Assembly: GCA_965279355.1 (NCBI GenBank)
Contig: OZ257155.1
Location: forward strand, 1 to 64,000
Length of the DNA: 64,000 nucleotides
Direction: 5' to 3'
From: G965279355 sp965279355
GTDB taxonomy: Bacteria; Pseudomonadota; Alphaproteobacteria; CACIAM-22H2
Under the pieces are notes generated by a model. That model was not told where the DNA came from. It saw only the letters and a list, made by a program, of their open reading frames with translations, and did not search any database. Positions 16,919 through 25,786 of the stretch are shown here, one piece after another. The stretch's first letter is position 1. Every line of letters starts with the position of its first letter. The translations under genes were made by a program, and so were the position numbers.

Positions 16919-17934
16919 TCCTTAACGCGTGCCGCAGCTTCTGTCACAAGAGACTGATCGATGAAAGGCTGAACATCCATCGAGGCTGTGAGAAGGCCGG
17001 CCTCTCTGAGCGTCTCGATGTTTTTCTGGAGCCGCGGTACATCGACAAACGCCTTGGGATGATAGAAGTAGTCGTTCGATGAATAGTTCCATTCGGCATA
17101 TTGATCGACCGGAATCTTCGTGAAATCGGAGAGCTGTTTGATCGCATCCATGCGGGACTTCGGATCAAGCATCCACTGCCGCATGCGGATGTTGTCTTCA
17201 AGGAAGTCGACCAGGGCCGCGCGGTTCTTGGCGACATAGTCCGCCTTCGCCATGAACATGAGCGTTTCAACCGGCCCAAAGGCGTCGCCGACGCTGAAGA
17301 GTGGCTTTAGCGCAGGTATCTTTCCCGCCATGCGGTCGAAGGGCGGAACAAGGGGGCCGGCGTCGACCCGCTTCGATTCAAGTGCGGCAATCATCGCGGG
17401 GAACCGAACCTCGGCGATCTGATAATCCCGGTACTCCAGCATGCCATTCCGCTTCATCAGCACCTGAACGGCGGCATCGACGTTTCCGCCGCGGGCGGTG
17501 ATGGCGATGACCTTGCCCTTGAGATCCTGCAGGCTCTTGATCTCGTCGGCGCGTACCCAGAAATGGGTGAAAAGATAGCCTGGCAGTTCCGTCGTCATCG
17601 CCTGGCCGATCACGCGGATGTTCAGTTTCGCTTCGGTGACGCCCGTCACCAGGGTGAGGGGGCCAAGAATGCCGGAGACGTCGATCTGGTCGGCCGCCAG
17701 AGCGGTCAGCGATGTACCCGCACCCTGCAGTCGGATCGGCTCCACGATGTATGACTTTCCGTAGTGCCGATAGACATTTGGTGCGTAATTCGGAACCGTC
17801 GGGATCAGCGGTGCGAAATGTCCCGGCACCGTGGACCAGTCCATGCGGATCTTGAGCGGGTTGGCATCTGCGGGAGGGCAGGACAGCAGGCAAATCGTCG
17901 CGGCGCAGGCGGCAGCCATAAGTCTGGAAAGCAT
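16915..17934 (-). CDS. ABC transporter substrate-binding protein, NMT1/SsuA/TauA type (copy 1, orphan)
   Basis: A 339-residue periplasmic receptor with a signal peptide (MLSRLMAAACAATICLLSCPPADA). It reads PLKIRMDWSTVPGHFAPLIPTVPNY, then SLTALAADQIDVS, LPGYLFTHFWVR, LQDLKGKVIAI and VRFPAMIAALESKRVDA, the pattern of NitT/TauT/THI5-like receptors. It is closely related to the proteins encoded at 58668 and 60871. No permease or ATPase is adjacent, so it may share the transporter encoded at 56189-58635. The start is set by GGGGAGGAATTC before ATG 17934; a longer frame exists but lacks this. Operator-like repeat 17998-18017 lies 63 bp upstream. Confidence 0.88.
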   Translation of the reverse strand: MLSRLMAAACAATICLLSCPPADANPLKIRMDWSTVPGHFAPLIPTVPNYAPNVYRHYGKSYIVEPIRLQGAGTSLTALAADQIDVSGILGPLTLVTGVTEAKLNIRVIGQAMTTELPGYLFTHFWVRADEIKSLQDLKGKVIAITARGGNVDAAVQVLMKRNGMLEYRDYQIAEVRFPAMIAALESKRVDAGPLVPPFDRMAGKIPALKPLFSVGDAFGPVETLMFMAKADYVAKNRAALVDFLEDNIRMRQWMLDPKSRMDAIKQLSDFTKIPVDQYAEWNYSSNDYFYHPKAFVDVPRLQKNIETLREAGLLTASMDVQPFIDQSLVTEAAARVKE

Positions 17935-17997
17935 GAATTCCTCCCCGTATACGGTTTTTATATGCATACCGGCATATCGCTAAATGCCGGTGCCGTC

Positions 17998-18017
17998 TGC
18001 CCTTCTTCATAAGGACA
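17998..18017. promoter_or_regulatory. 20-bp inverted repeat, LuxR-type operator candidate (site A)
   Basis: Arms TGCCCT and AGGACA with an 8-base centre (one mismatch to TGTCCT). It lies between the divergent receptor gene (start 17934) and the UGSC gene (start 18108), 63 and 90 bp from the two starts. It belongs to the set described at 31648. Confidence 0.6.
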
Positions 18018-18107
18018 GACACAGCTTGAACTTCGGAAATTCTTTGCACGCGGCAGGGTTACGCCCGATTGTCTATGGAAATTGCGGGCGGACTTACGGG
18101 GATTCAG

Positions 18108-19775
18108 ATGAACGTTATTCAGACGAGCCGGCCGGCCTCCTCCGGGTCAAAGATCTCAGTCCTCAGCCCTCTCGGATATCCACCGAAGGTCATTAAAAAG
18201 GCTGCGGCCCAGCGGCTCGAAAGCCTGGATGGAAAAACCATCTATCTGATCGATTGTCGGTTCGACGATTCGATCGAGCTTTTGAAGCAAGTGCAGGCGT
18301 GGTTCACGTCCAAGATGCCGGGCGTCAAGACGCGGCTGGTCTCGCTTTCTGCCTATTACGGCCATGATGATCCAAAAACATGGGAAGAGATCAAGGCGAA
18401 TGGCCACGCTGCGATCCTCGGCGTCGGTCATTGCAGCAACTGCGCACCAGCCGTCGCTACGCATTCGGTGACCCTGGAGACGAAATACGGCATTCCGACC
18501 GTGGCGCTTCATACCGAGAAGTTCGATAAGGTCGTCCGGTCGACATTGAAGATGGCCGGTTTCGCCAACGGTGCCGTTGCTTATGTGCCGCAGCCTGTCA
18601 TGGGCAAGTCGCAGGATGAGCTGCGGGCATATGTGGAAGGACAGGATCCAGTCACCGGACAGCCTGTCATGCAGGAGATCATCGAGGCGCTGACGCGCGG
18701 TATTTCGGCCGATACGGCTGGCGCAGACCGGTCGAGCGCCCGGCTGCTTGAGCCGGATATCGAAGACAATCTCCACCGTCTCTTTCTTCAGAATAACTGG
18801 ACGGACAAACTGCCTATCGTCCTGCCGACGGAAGACCGTGTGGCCGAGATGCTGACCGGCACCAGCCGCAGGCCGGACGAGGTGGCCGGCCGCATGCAAC
18901 CGACCCATAACCGCGGCATCTGGGAAAACACCGTCGAACAGGTAGCGGTAAACGCTGTTATGGCCGGCGCGCGTCCGGAATATTTCCCGGTGATTCTTGC
19001 GCTTGCAGCATCAGGCATAACTGCCCGGGGAAGCACATCAAGTTCGGCTAGCTCAATGGTCGTGGTCAACGGCCCAATCCGCAACGAGATCGGCATGAAC
19101 GCCGGGGTCGGTGCGATGGGGCCTTACAATCACGCCAATGCGACGATCGGCCGGGCGTATGGCTTGCTGTCGCAAAACGGCCAAGGCGGCTCGGTCCCAG
19201 GCGACACCTTCATGGGGTCGCTGGGCAACGCCTACACGTATAATAATATTACGTTCGCTGAGAACGAGGAGCGCAGCCCCTGGGAGCCGCTTCACGTCCA
19301 GAAGGGCCATAAGCCGGCTGATAGCACCGTCAGCATATTCTGGGGCTGCCGGACCACTACGTTCTGTCTCGGCCTGCGCGAGAAGTATTGGAGGGAACAC
19401 GTCCGCGACATGCTGCTCGGAACGGACGCAACGGCCGCTCCGACGTTGCTGCTGGACCCGATTACGGCGCGACAGTTTGTCGAGCGGGGCGGCTTTGTCG
19501 ACAAGGCCAAGCTGATCCGCTGGCTACACGAGACGGCCGAGATGCCAGCAGGCCGATACTGGGATCTGCAGCTGGTCCAGAATTACGTCTATCCTTGGGC
19601 GACCTTCGGGCAGCAGCCGATGGCTGGTAATCTCCGCGAAGACCCCAATGAGCTGATCCGGATTTTCCCCGAAAGCGACATCAATATCGTTGTTGTCGGC
19701 GGCGAAACCAACGGGTACTGGCAGATCATGGGCGCGAGCCACCGGAAAACCGTGGCGATCGACGACTGGCGTTGA
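18108..19775 (+). CDS. UGSC-motif family thiol protein with large C-terminal domain
   Basis: A 555-residue protein. Residues about 35-165 resemble the UGSC family: LDGKTIYLIDCRFDDSIELL, then AAILGVGHCSNCAPAVATHSVTLETKYGIPTVAL, where HCSNC occupies the place of the U/C-G-S-C redox motif. Members of this family occur as selenoproteins or Cys forms; here both redox residues are Cys. Residues about 220-555 form a second domain I do not recognise, rich in Gly/Ser/Asn (ARGSTSSSASSMVVVNGPIRNEIGMNAG; GSVPGDTFMGSLGNAYTYNN). ATG 18108 has GGGGA upstream; an in-frame TTG 18069 and ATG 18075 are alternatives. A thioredoxin-reductase-like gene follows 22 bp later, suggesting a redox pair. Confidence 0.72.
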   Translation: MNVIQTSRPASSGSKISVLSPLGYPPKVIKKAAAQRLESLDGKTIYLIDCRFDDSIELLKQVQAWFTSKMPGVKTRLVSLSAYYGHDDPKTWEEIKANGHAAILGVGHCSNCAPAVATHSVTLETKYGIPTVALHTEKFDKVVRSTLKMAGFANGAVAYVPQPVMGKSQDELRAYVEGQDPVTGQPVMQEIIEALTRGISADTAGADRSSARLLEPDIEDNLHRLFLQNNWTDKLPIVLPTEDRVAEMLTGTSRRPDEVAGRMQPTHNRGIWENTVEQVAVNAVMAGARPEYFPVILALAASGITARGSTSSSASSMVVVNGPIRNEIGMNAGVGAMGPYNHANATIGRAYGLLSQNGQGGSVPGDTFMGSLGNAYTYNNITFAENEERSPWEPLHVQKGHKPADSTVSIFWGCRTTTFCLGLREKYWREHVRDMLLGTDATAAPTLLLDPITARQFVERGGFVDKAKLIRWLHETAEMPAGRYWDLQLVQNYVYPWATFGQQPMAGNLREDPNELIRIFPESDINIVVVGGETNGYWQIMGASHRKTVAIDDWR

Positions 19776-19797
19776 CGTTCCGGCTGTTGAGGCTGCG

Positions 19798-20718
19798 GTG
19801 GGCGACTACGATCTCGTCATTGTCGGGGCAGGCGTGGCTGGGCTGACGGCGGCGATCACCGCCGGCCGCCACGGCCTCAAGGTGGCCATTGTCGACAGGA
19901 TGGGGGCGGGTGGCCAGATCACCCCTGCCGAAAAGATCGAGAATTTCCCCGGCTTTCCCTACGGCATCGCCGGCTTCGAATTCGGACCGCTTCTCTATAC
20001 GCAGGCGGAAGCGGCGGGTGCCGAGGTCATGCTTGGCACCGTCGAGACCATCGACGTTGACGGCAGCTACCGCATCGTTCGAACCGACGCAGAGACGTTA
20101 CGCGCCCGCGCCGTGATCGTTGCCGCCGGATCGGCGTTGCGGTCTCTCGGCGTTCCGGGTGAGGAAAAACTGACAGGGAAGGGCGTCTCGCATTGTGCGT
20201 CCTGCGATGCTCCCTTCTTCAAGGGGCAGGACGTCGTCGTGGTCGGCGGGGGCGATACAGCCCTAGACGAGGCACTGACCTTGATCCCGCATGTCGCAAC
20301 TGTCACGGTCATTCATCGCGGTCCCGCGCTTGTGGCGCAGAGGACGCTGGTCGAGCGCGCGACCGCCTCTAAGAAGGTGACGATGGTTTTCGACACCGTG
20401 GTGGAAGAGATTTTCGGGGAGAATGCCGTTTCGGGCGTTCGGCTGCGCGACGTACGACTTAGTTCGGATCGAGAGCACAAGACGAGCGGAGTATTCGTCT
20501 GCGTCGGCCTCGCGCCAAATACGTCGTTCCTCAATGGCGTGTTAACGCTCGACGCAGAAGGCCGGATCGTGACAGACGTGATGATGCGTGCGTCCGTGGA
20601 TGGCATCTTTGCTGCCGGAGATATCCGGGCCGGTTCGGTTGCGCTGCTCCCTGCGGTTGCTGGCGATGGTGCAACCGCGGCAATTGCCGCCCATCGCTAT
20701 ATCGCGACGGGCGGCTGA
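19798..20718 (+). CDS. Thioredoxin reductase-like FAD/NAD(P)H oxidoreductase
   Basis: A 306-residue protein of the TrxB size class. It has the FAD loop GAGVAGLTAA, ENFPGFPYGIAG, the redox-active HCASCDAPFF (CxxC), the NAD(P) loop VVGGGDTALDEAL, and the C-terminal GIFAAGDI motif. It should pass electrons from NAD(P)H through FAD to a disulfide on a partner. I start it at GTG 19798 (GAGG at 19788-19792); upstream reading in the same frame overlaps the UGSC gene and lacks family similarity. Being next to a CxxC-bearing UGSC protein, that protein is the likely partner. After NAD(P) binding, the loop VIHRGPALVAQ lacks the HRRxxxR typical of NADPH users. Confidence 0.85.
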   Translation: MGDYDLVIVGAGVAGLTAAITAGRHGLKVAIVDRMGAGGQITPAEKIENFPGFPYGIAGFEFGPLLYTQAEAAGAEVMLGTVETIDVDGSYRIVRTDAETLRARAVIVAAGSALRSLGVPGEEKLTGKGVSHCASCDAPFFKGQDVVVVGGGDTALDEALTLIPHVATVTVIHRGPALVAQRTLVERATASKKVTMVFDTVVEEIFGENAVSGVRLRDVRLSSDREHKTSGVFVCVGLAPNTSFLNGVLTLDAEGRIVTDVMMRASVDGIFAAGDIRAGSVALLPAVAGDGATAAIAAHRYIATGG

Positions 20719-20739
20719 TTCTATGGCCGCTTTACGGCG

Positions 20740-21276
20740 TCAACTCTTCCTCTGAGCGCCGATCAGGACGAACAGGATCTTGACCGGCTTGTCGCTTTTG
20801 TTCCGCCATGCGTGCCGGGTACCATTTTGCACGATGACGTCATGCTGTTTGAGATGGACCTGCTTGCCGTCGTCCACTTCCAGCCACACCTCGCCGTCGA
20901 GAACGATGCCGTAATCGACCGAATCGGTCGTGTGCATGCCCGGATTGTCGGGTTCCATCTTTACCGCTAGGTCGGGCACATGTTCCATGAATTCCGGCCC
21001 GGCCTTGGAGAAATCGACGCTTCCCATCACGGAGTCAGGCGGAAAAGTCACCATCATCAGTCGCGTTTCGCCGGGCGCTGTCGGTACGTAGCCGCTCTTT
21101 TGCGAGATGGTCTCCGCCCCGTCACTGGGAAGTGCCGGTGATGATCCGGTCGCCCAGATGAGGGCAGCGGAGTTACCCGGAATATGGGCGAAGTCGTGAT
21201 TCTTCGGGGTGTTGCCATCCGAAACGATCTTTGATTTTCCACCGGAAAAACCGGTTACCACGCGACGCAGCTTCAT
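20740..21276 (-). CDS. Cupin-domain protein
   Basis: A 178-residue protein, MKLRRVVTGFSGGKSKIVSDG, with a C-terminal cupin barrel: MHTTDSVDYGIVLDGEVWLEVDDGKQVHLKQHDVIVQNGTRHAWRNKSDKPVKILFVLIG. The two cupin motifs are seen, G-x5-HxTxxxDYxxVxxG and the second with NGTRHAW. Relatives are cytosolic proteins near aromatic-degradation genes, sometimes binding a metal or small ligand; a specific reaction is not evident. AGGAGGAAACAATCAA precedes the ATG. It is the last gene of the minus-strand set cofC-fbiC-LLM-cupin and ends 21 bp from the convergent TrxR-like gene. Confidence 0.82.
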   Translation of the reverse strand: MKLRRVVTGFSGGKSKIVSDGNTPKNHDFAHIPGNSAALIWATGSSPALPSDGAETISQKSGYVPTAPGETRLMMVTFPPDSVMGSVDFSKAGPEFMEHVPDLAVKMEPDNPGMHTTDSVDYGIVLDGEVWLEVDDGKQVHLKQHDVIVQNGTRHAWRNKSDKPVKILFVLIGAQRKS

Positions 21277-21315
21277 TTGATTGTTTCCTCCTAAATGCTC
21301 AGAAGTTTTTCTTTT

Positions 21316-22377
21316 TCAGACCTTGGCCATGACATCGGCCCAGCGCTCCAGCATGTCGTTCTCGTGACCGGGAACGATATGGAACAGGGCTTGGTGATAA
21401 CCCATGGCTTTAATGCCCTTTAGCCGCTCGATAAGACGGGCCTTGGTGTCCGTCATGCTTAGGGCTTGGATGATGGGCGCCGAGAGATGCTTTTCTTCGG
21501 GTCGTACGAACATGAGATGGCCGCGATGGTTGGTGAGATAGCGCGCATCGGCCGGCTCGTACTTTTCGTAAACCTTGCGATACGCCTCGAGCTCCGCGGG
21601 GAATGGGAACTCGCCGGGGAACACCGAGCCGTATTCCTTTTCCTCGACCAGATTGTGGAAACCGATGGCAGCATAGGGGCCGGCCTGCGCCATGGCTTTT
21701 GGGCTGTCCGCCGGCTCGCCTTCGTCGAGAACGCGCCCGCCGATCGCGGAGATGGCGTAGAGCGTCTTCGGGTCACGACCGCTCTTGGCCCAATGCCCAC
21801 GAACCTCGTCTATTTCTGCTTGCTCACGCTGCGGGTAGGTCGCGGAGCCGATCCATTGGGCGCCCATCTCTGCGATGTTGGCACGGCCTTTCGGTCCAAA
21901 AGCCGAGATGGCCAGAGGGATCGGATCCTTGATGTTGACCAGCCCGAGTTCCGGATTGAGGAAGCGTACCTTGTGCGTGCCAGCTTCCTCATCCCAGTCC
22001 ACTGTTTTGCCGGCGAGCAGGCCCTGGACGACCTTGATGTATTTATCCATGCGAGCCTGGGTGACGGGCTTCAGTCCCATCGTCCGGCGCCCGGTGTAGC
22101 CTGTCGAGACACCGAACACGATCCGGCCGGGCGCAAGAGCGTTCAGCGTCGCAAGGCCGCTGGCGGCGACCGGCGCAAACCGGTTGGATGGAATCATCAC
22201 GCCTGTGCAGAGCTTGATCTTGGACGTCTTCATCGCCGCCGCGCCCATGGCGGCAAACAGCTCGGCGTTCAGCAGGTGCGTGTCATAGAACCACGCATGT
22301 GTGTAGCCGAGTTCTTCGGCGCGCTTGGCGACTTCCCATGATGTCGCCTTGGTTGGAAGGTGTATCCCAATGTCCAT
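21316..22377 (-). CDS. LLM-class (luciferase-like) oxidoreductase, probably F420-dependent
   Basis: A 353-residue TIM-barrel protein: MDIGIHLPTKATSWEVAKRAEELGYTHAWFYDTHLL, CTGVMIPSNRFAPVAASGLATLNALAPGRIVFGVSTGYTGRR, and PIPLAISAFGPKGRANIAEMGAQWIGSA. This is the luciferase-like monooxygenase superfamily, in which the F420-dependent branch includes Mer-like reductases and F420-dependent dehydrogenases. It lies 45 bp downstream of the fbiC fusion on the same strand, so use of F420 is likely by context. The substrate is unknown. A second LLM protein is at 54098. Confidence 0.82.
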   Translation of the reverse strand: MDIGIHLPTKATSWEVAKRAEELGYTHAWFYDTHLLNAELFAAMGAAAMKTSKIKLCTGVMIPSNRFAPVAASGLATLNALAPGRIVFGVSTGYTGRRTMGLKPVTQARMDKYIKVVQGLLAGKTVDWDEEAGTHKVRFLNPELGLVNIKDPIPLAISAFGPKGRANIAEMGAQWIGSATYPQREQAEIDEVRGHWAKSGRDPKTLYAISAIGGRVLDEGEPADSPKAMAQAGPYAAIGFHNLVEEKEYGSVFPGEFPFPAELEAYRKVYEKYEPADARYLTNHRGHLMFVRPEEKHLSAPIIQALSMTDTKARLIERLKGIKAMGYHQALFHIVPGHENDMLERWADVMAKV

Positions 22378-22422
22378 GATGTTGTTTCCTCTCTGAAATC
22401 GAAGTCGGATCTGGTGGTAGAA

Positions 22423-24861
22423 TTAGACGGCGCGGACGATGCTGCCCGCTATCGCCCCGGTCTTTGGTCGCCGCTCGTATTTTCGTGCTGGGGTCTCCAC
22501 GACGGGGGAGAGCGGCGCGGCGGAGAACGAAGCGGATATCCGGTTCTCGGGCGCGTCGGTATAGAGCGTCGTGCGCTGATGCGGCTGGCGGCCGAGGCCG
22601 CGGATGATGCTGACCATGGCTTCAGGCGGCATCTCTTCGCCATGAACAGCACCAGCGGCGCGCGTGATGCTCTCGTTCATCAGCGTGCCGCCGAGATCGT
22701 TTGCACCGGCCTTGAGGCAGGCTGCCATTCCGGTGCTTCCCATCTTCACCCATGATGACTGGATGTTTCTGATAAGCGGATGCAGCGCCAGGCGGGCGAC
22801 AGCGTGCATGAGAACGGCCTCGCGGAAGGTCGGGCCGCGCCGGCTGAGACCACGGAGATAGATCGGGCTTTCCATCGGCACGAACGGCAGCGGCACGAAT
22901 TCGGTGAAGCCGCCCGTGCGGGCCTGCAGGTCGCGGATTCTGAGAAGATGCCGCGCCCAATGCTTTGGATGGTCGACGTGGCCGAACATGATCGTCGCCG
23001 TCGTCTTTAATCCGATCCGGTGAGCGGTCTCGACAACTTCGAGCCACTGCGCAGTGGTGACCTTGTCGCGGCAGATGACTGCCCGTACCTCGTCGTCCAG
23101 GATTTCCGCCGCTGTCCCAGGCAGCGAACCGAGGCCGGCGGTCTTCAGGTCGCGGAGGAAAGCCTCAGGCGTGAGGCCCAGCGTCGTGGCGCCCTGCCAG
23201 ATCTCCAGGGGCGAGAAGGCGTGGATGTGGATACCGGGGCAGACGGCTTTGATGGCGCGGCAGATAGAGAGATAGGTCTCACCGGTATAGTCCGGGTGGA
23301 TGCCGCCCTGCAGGCAGAGCTCCACCGCACCGCGATCCCAGGCTTCCTTTGCCCGCCGTTGGATCTCGTCCAGTCCGAGATCATAGGGACGGCCGCGCAG
23401 GTTCTCGCTGAGCTTCCCCTTGGAAAATGCGCAGAACTTGCAGCGGAAATAGCAGATGTTCGTGTAGTTGATGTTCCGGGTGACAACATAGGTCGCGGTA
23501 TCGCCGACGGTGACTTCGCGCAGCGCATCCGCCGCCTCGCAGACGGCATCGAAGTCATGCCCCCGGGCGGAAAACAGCGTCACGATCTCGATTTCCGCCA
23601 GCCGCTCGCCCCGAACAGCCTTGTCGATCGCGTGTCTGACGCTGCGACTGACATCCGCAATCCGGGTCTCGCCGACAGGCGCCTCGTTGGATCCCGGAGA
23701 CCACGGATCGACGCGGGCGTACCCGAAGGCATCCGATGCGCTCAAAACAGACGGTCTCAGGTCCGGGCTGAGCCAACGCGCGTCTTCGATATGGCTTGGG
23801 TAGATGGCCAGCCGTTCGACCAGTGTTTTTCCAGCCCTGGCGGTTTCAGCGGCAAGATGGTCCAGCGCCGGCCATGGCCGTTCCGGGTTCACATGATCCG
23901 GCGTCACCGGGGAAACGCCGCCCCAGTCGTTGATGCCCGCCGCCACCAGCTGCTGCAGGGCGCCCGGCGTCAAATTCGGGGGCGCCTGGATATTCATCGC
24001 GCCGCCGAACAGCAGGCGCGCCGAGGCAATCGTCCACAGATGCTCTTCGAGTGCCGGTTCGTCGTGGCCGGCCATCCTGGTCCCGGCTTTCGCCCGGAAA
24101 TTCTGGACGATGATTTCCTGCAGATGGCCGTGGCGATCGTGGAGGTCGCGCAACGCCACAAGCGCTTCGAGGCGCTCCTGTCTGGTCTCGCCGATTCCGA
24201 TAAGAATACCGGATGTAAACGGGACAGCGGCTGCGCCGGCGTCAGCGATGGTCGCCAATCGCGCGGCCGGCAGCTTGTCCGGTGACCCGAAATGCGGCTG
24301 GCCACGCTCGCAAAGCCGGTCCGACACGCTCTCCAGCATCAGCCCTTGCGAAACCGACACTTGTTTCAGCTGCTCAATGTCGCTTGCGCTGAGGACGCCC
24401 GGATTGACGTGCGGAAAGAGGCCGGTCTCACGGAATACCAGGCGCGCCATTTCCACGAGATAGGAAATGGTGGACTGGTGACCGAGCGCGGCGAGCTCTT
24501 CGGCGGCCACGCGATAGCGATCCTCGGGCTTGTCGCCGAGCGTGAACAGCGCCTCGCGGCAGCCCGCGGCTGCACCATCCCGGGCGATTGCCAGAATCTC
24601 GTCGCCGGTCAGATAGGCACGTTCGCCTTTGCGAGGCGGGTGCGCGAAGGTGCAGTAGTGGCAGGAATTGCGGCAGAGCTTCGTGAGCGGAATGAAAACT
24701 TTGCGTGAATAGGAAACGATGTTGCCGTGGGCTGCATCGCGCATCGTCGCGGCAGCGCTCATCATGTCAGCGATATCGCCGCCGATCAGCGCGAAGGCCT
24801 CGGAGGAGGCCATGCGATCGCCTGCTGCCACGTCCTTAAGGATTTCGGCCAGCGATCTCAT
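22423..24861 (-). CDS. fbiC: FO synthase, CofG-CofH fusion (7,8-didemethyl-8-hydroxy-5-deazariboflavin synthase)
   Basis: An 812-residue protein with two radical-SAM halves. The first carries CRNSCHYC (Cys63, 67, 70), matching CofG; the second carries CYFRCKFC (Cys470, 474, 477) after VTRNINYTN, matching CofH, with LQGGIHPDYTG and FSPLEI typical of CofH. Together they join tyrosine and the flavin precursor 5-amino-6-ribitylamino-uracil into FO, the F420 chromophore. The CofG-CofH order is that of actinobacterial FbiC. The start overlaps the stop of cofC as ATGA. With cofC, cofE and cofD in this window the pathway is complete. Both clusters look intact. Confidence 0.95.
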   Translation of the reverse strand: MRSLAEILKDVAAGDRMASSEAFALIGGDIADMMSAAATMRDAAHGNIVSYSRKVFIPLTKLCRNSCHYCTFAHPPRKGERAYLTGDEILAIARDGAAAGCREALFTLGDKPEDRYRVAAEELAALGHQSTISYLVEMARLVFRETGLFPHVNPGVLSASDIEQLKQVSVSQGLMLESVSDRLCERGQPHFGSPDKLPAARLATIADAGAAAVPFTSGILIGIGETRQERLEALVALRDLHDRHGHLQEIIVQNFRAKAGTRMAGHDEPALEEHLWTIASARLLFGGAMNIQAPPNLTPGALQQLVAAGINDWGGVSPVTPDHVNPERPWPALDHLAAETARAGKTLVERLAIYPSHIEDARWLSPDLRPSVLSASDAFGYARVDPWSPGSNEAPVGETRIADVSRSVRHAIDKAVRGERLAEIEIVTLFSARGHDFDAVCEAADALREVTVGDTATYVVTRNINYTNICYFRCKFCAFSKGKLSENLRGRPYDLGLDEIQRRAKEAWDRGAVELCLQGGIHPDYTGETYLSICRAIKAVCPGIHIHAFSPLEIWQGATTLGLTPEAFLRDLKTAGLGSLPGTAAEILDDEVRAVICRDKVTTAQWLEVVETAHRIGLKTTATIMFGHVDHPKHWARHLLRIRDLQARTGGFTEFVPLPFVPMESPIYLRGLSRRGPTFREAVLMHAVARLALHPLIRNIQSSWVKMGSTGMAACLKAGANDLGGTLMNESITRAAGAVHGEEMPPEAMVSIIRGLGRQPHQRTTLYTDAPENRISASFSAAPLSPVVETPARKYERRPKTGAIAGSIVRAV

Positions 24862-25541
24862 ACGGCTTGCTTGCCCTGAAGGTCGTCGCGGGATGCGAAG
24901 CCATTGTGCTTCAGAAGTTCATGCGTGTGTGTCGTCGGGGGCGCCTTCAGCAGGGCGGCGAGGTCGGAGGGATCGTCGATATCCAGTGCGATATTCGGAC
25001 AAAGGACGATGTTCGGATTGAGGCCGCATCCCTTGGCGGCGTCCAGATGCGGATAGAAGCTATCCGACCCGAACCGGAGCGGAACGCAGTCTGCTGGCAA
25101 CATCGCGACTGTGTTCGAGCCCCGCTTGTCGTGCGAGGGGACGATTGTGAAACCCGGCCCGACGTTATGCCGTGCGATGACCGCTTCCACATCGTCGGGG
25201 CGGACGAGCGGGACATCGCCCGGTATCGTGAGCATAGCTTGGCCGTTCTGATGCAGCCGGCGGGCGGCGGCAGTGACAGACCCGGTGTGGCCGTCGCGGG
25301 CGCCATCCGTCCATATAGTTGCACCGAACCGCTTTGCGATTTCAGTAGCGGCCGGGTCCAGTGTGACGACGACAATTCCGGCAAGACCACGCGAAGCGGT
25401 CAGGGTCCCAAGCACATCCTCCATCATTGTGAGGACGAGCTGCTCGCGAAGCGCAGCGGGGAGATAGCCGGCCAACCGCTGCTTCGCGGCGGCTGTTTCC
25501 TTGATCGGGACAACCGCCCATAGATTGGGGAGAGCGGCCAT
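24858..25541 (-). CDS. cofC: 2-phospholactate/phosphoenolpyruvate guanylyltransferase (F420 biosynthesis)
   Basis: A 227-residue nucleotidyltransferase: LWAVVPIKETAAAKQRLAGYLPAALREQLVLTMMEDVL at the N-terminus, then MLTIPGDVPLVRPDDVEAV, GSNTVAMLPA and FGSDSFYPHL, the CofC/FbiD pattern. It activates a three-carbon phosphoacid (2-phospholactate, PEP or, in some Proteobacteria, 3-phosphoglycerate) with GTP for transfer to FO; which one cannot be read here. It is the first gene of its operon and overlaps fbiC by ATGA. Operator-like repeat 25713-25732 lies 172 bp upstream of its start. Confidence 0.93.
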   Translation of the reverse strand: MAALPNLWAVVPIKETAAAKQRLAGYLPAALREQLVLTMMEDVLGTLTASRGLAGIVVVTLDPAATEIAKRFGATIWTDGARDGHTGSVTAAARRLHQNGQAMLTIPGDVPLVRPDDVEAVIARHNVGPGFTIVPSHDKRGSNTVAMLPADCVPLRFGSDSFYPHLDAAKGCGLNPNIVLCPNIALDIDDPSDLAALLKAPPTTHTHELLKHNGFASRDDLQGKQAV

Positions 25542-25786
25542 TCAGGGGCCTTTCGGAGCTTCCGCAGCGCGTTGTCGAACCTGCCTGCTGCTCGCCACGT
25601 CTTTCCCCGTCATAAATCCATATGGCCTTGATTCCGGCGCCCAAGGAGACGGCTCCAAAGGGGGCGACGGCCAGCCTTAACGTTCTGTTTTAGCGTCCCA
25701 ACGTGCAAAGTCTGTCCTCAGGCTTTAGGACATTTATGGCGATTTTTCGCGGCTTATCAGGCTCTTCGGATTTGTTCCGGTCAGCG
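25542..25786. other. Intergenic region upstream of cofC
   Basis: No gene is supported in these 245 bases between the cofC start and the stop of the next gene. It holds operator candidate B (25713-25732) and should contain the promoter of the cofC-fbiC-LLM-cupin set. Confidence 0.5.
25713..25732. promoter_or_regulatory. 20-bp inverted repeat, LuxR-type operator candidate (site B)
   Basis: Perfect arms TGTCCT and AGGACA around CAGGCTTT. It precedes the cofC-fbiC-LLM-cupin operon by 172 bp and is in the space after the monooxygenase-like gene, so it most likely serves the F420 operon. Confidence 0.7.

Noticed and set aside
18108..19775. Selenocysteine insertion in the UGSC protein
   Set aside because: The redox positions are Cys codons; no in-frame TGA occurs at the motif, so this is the Cys form.
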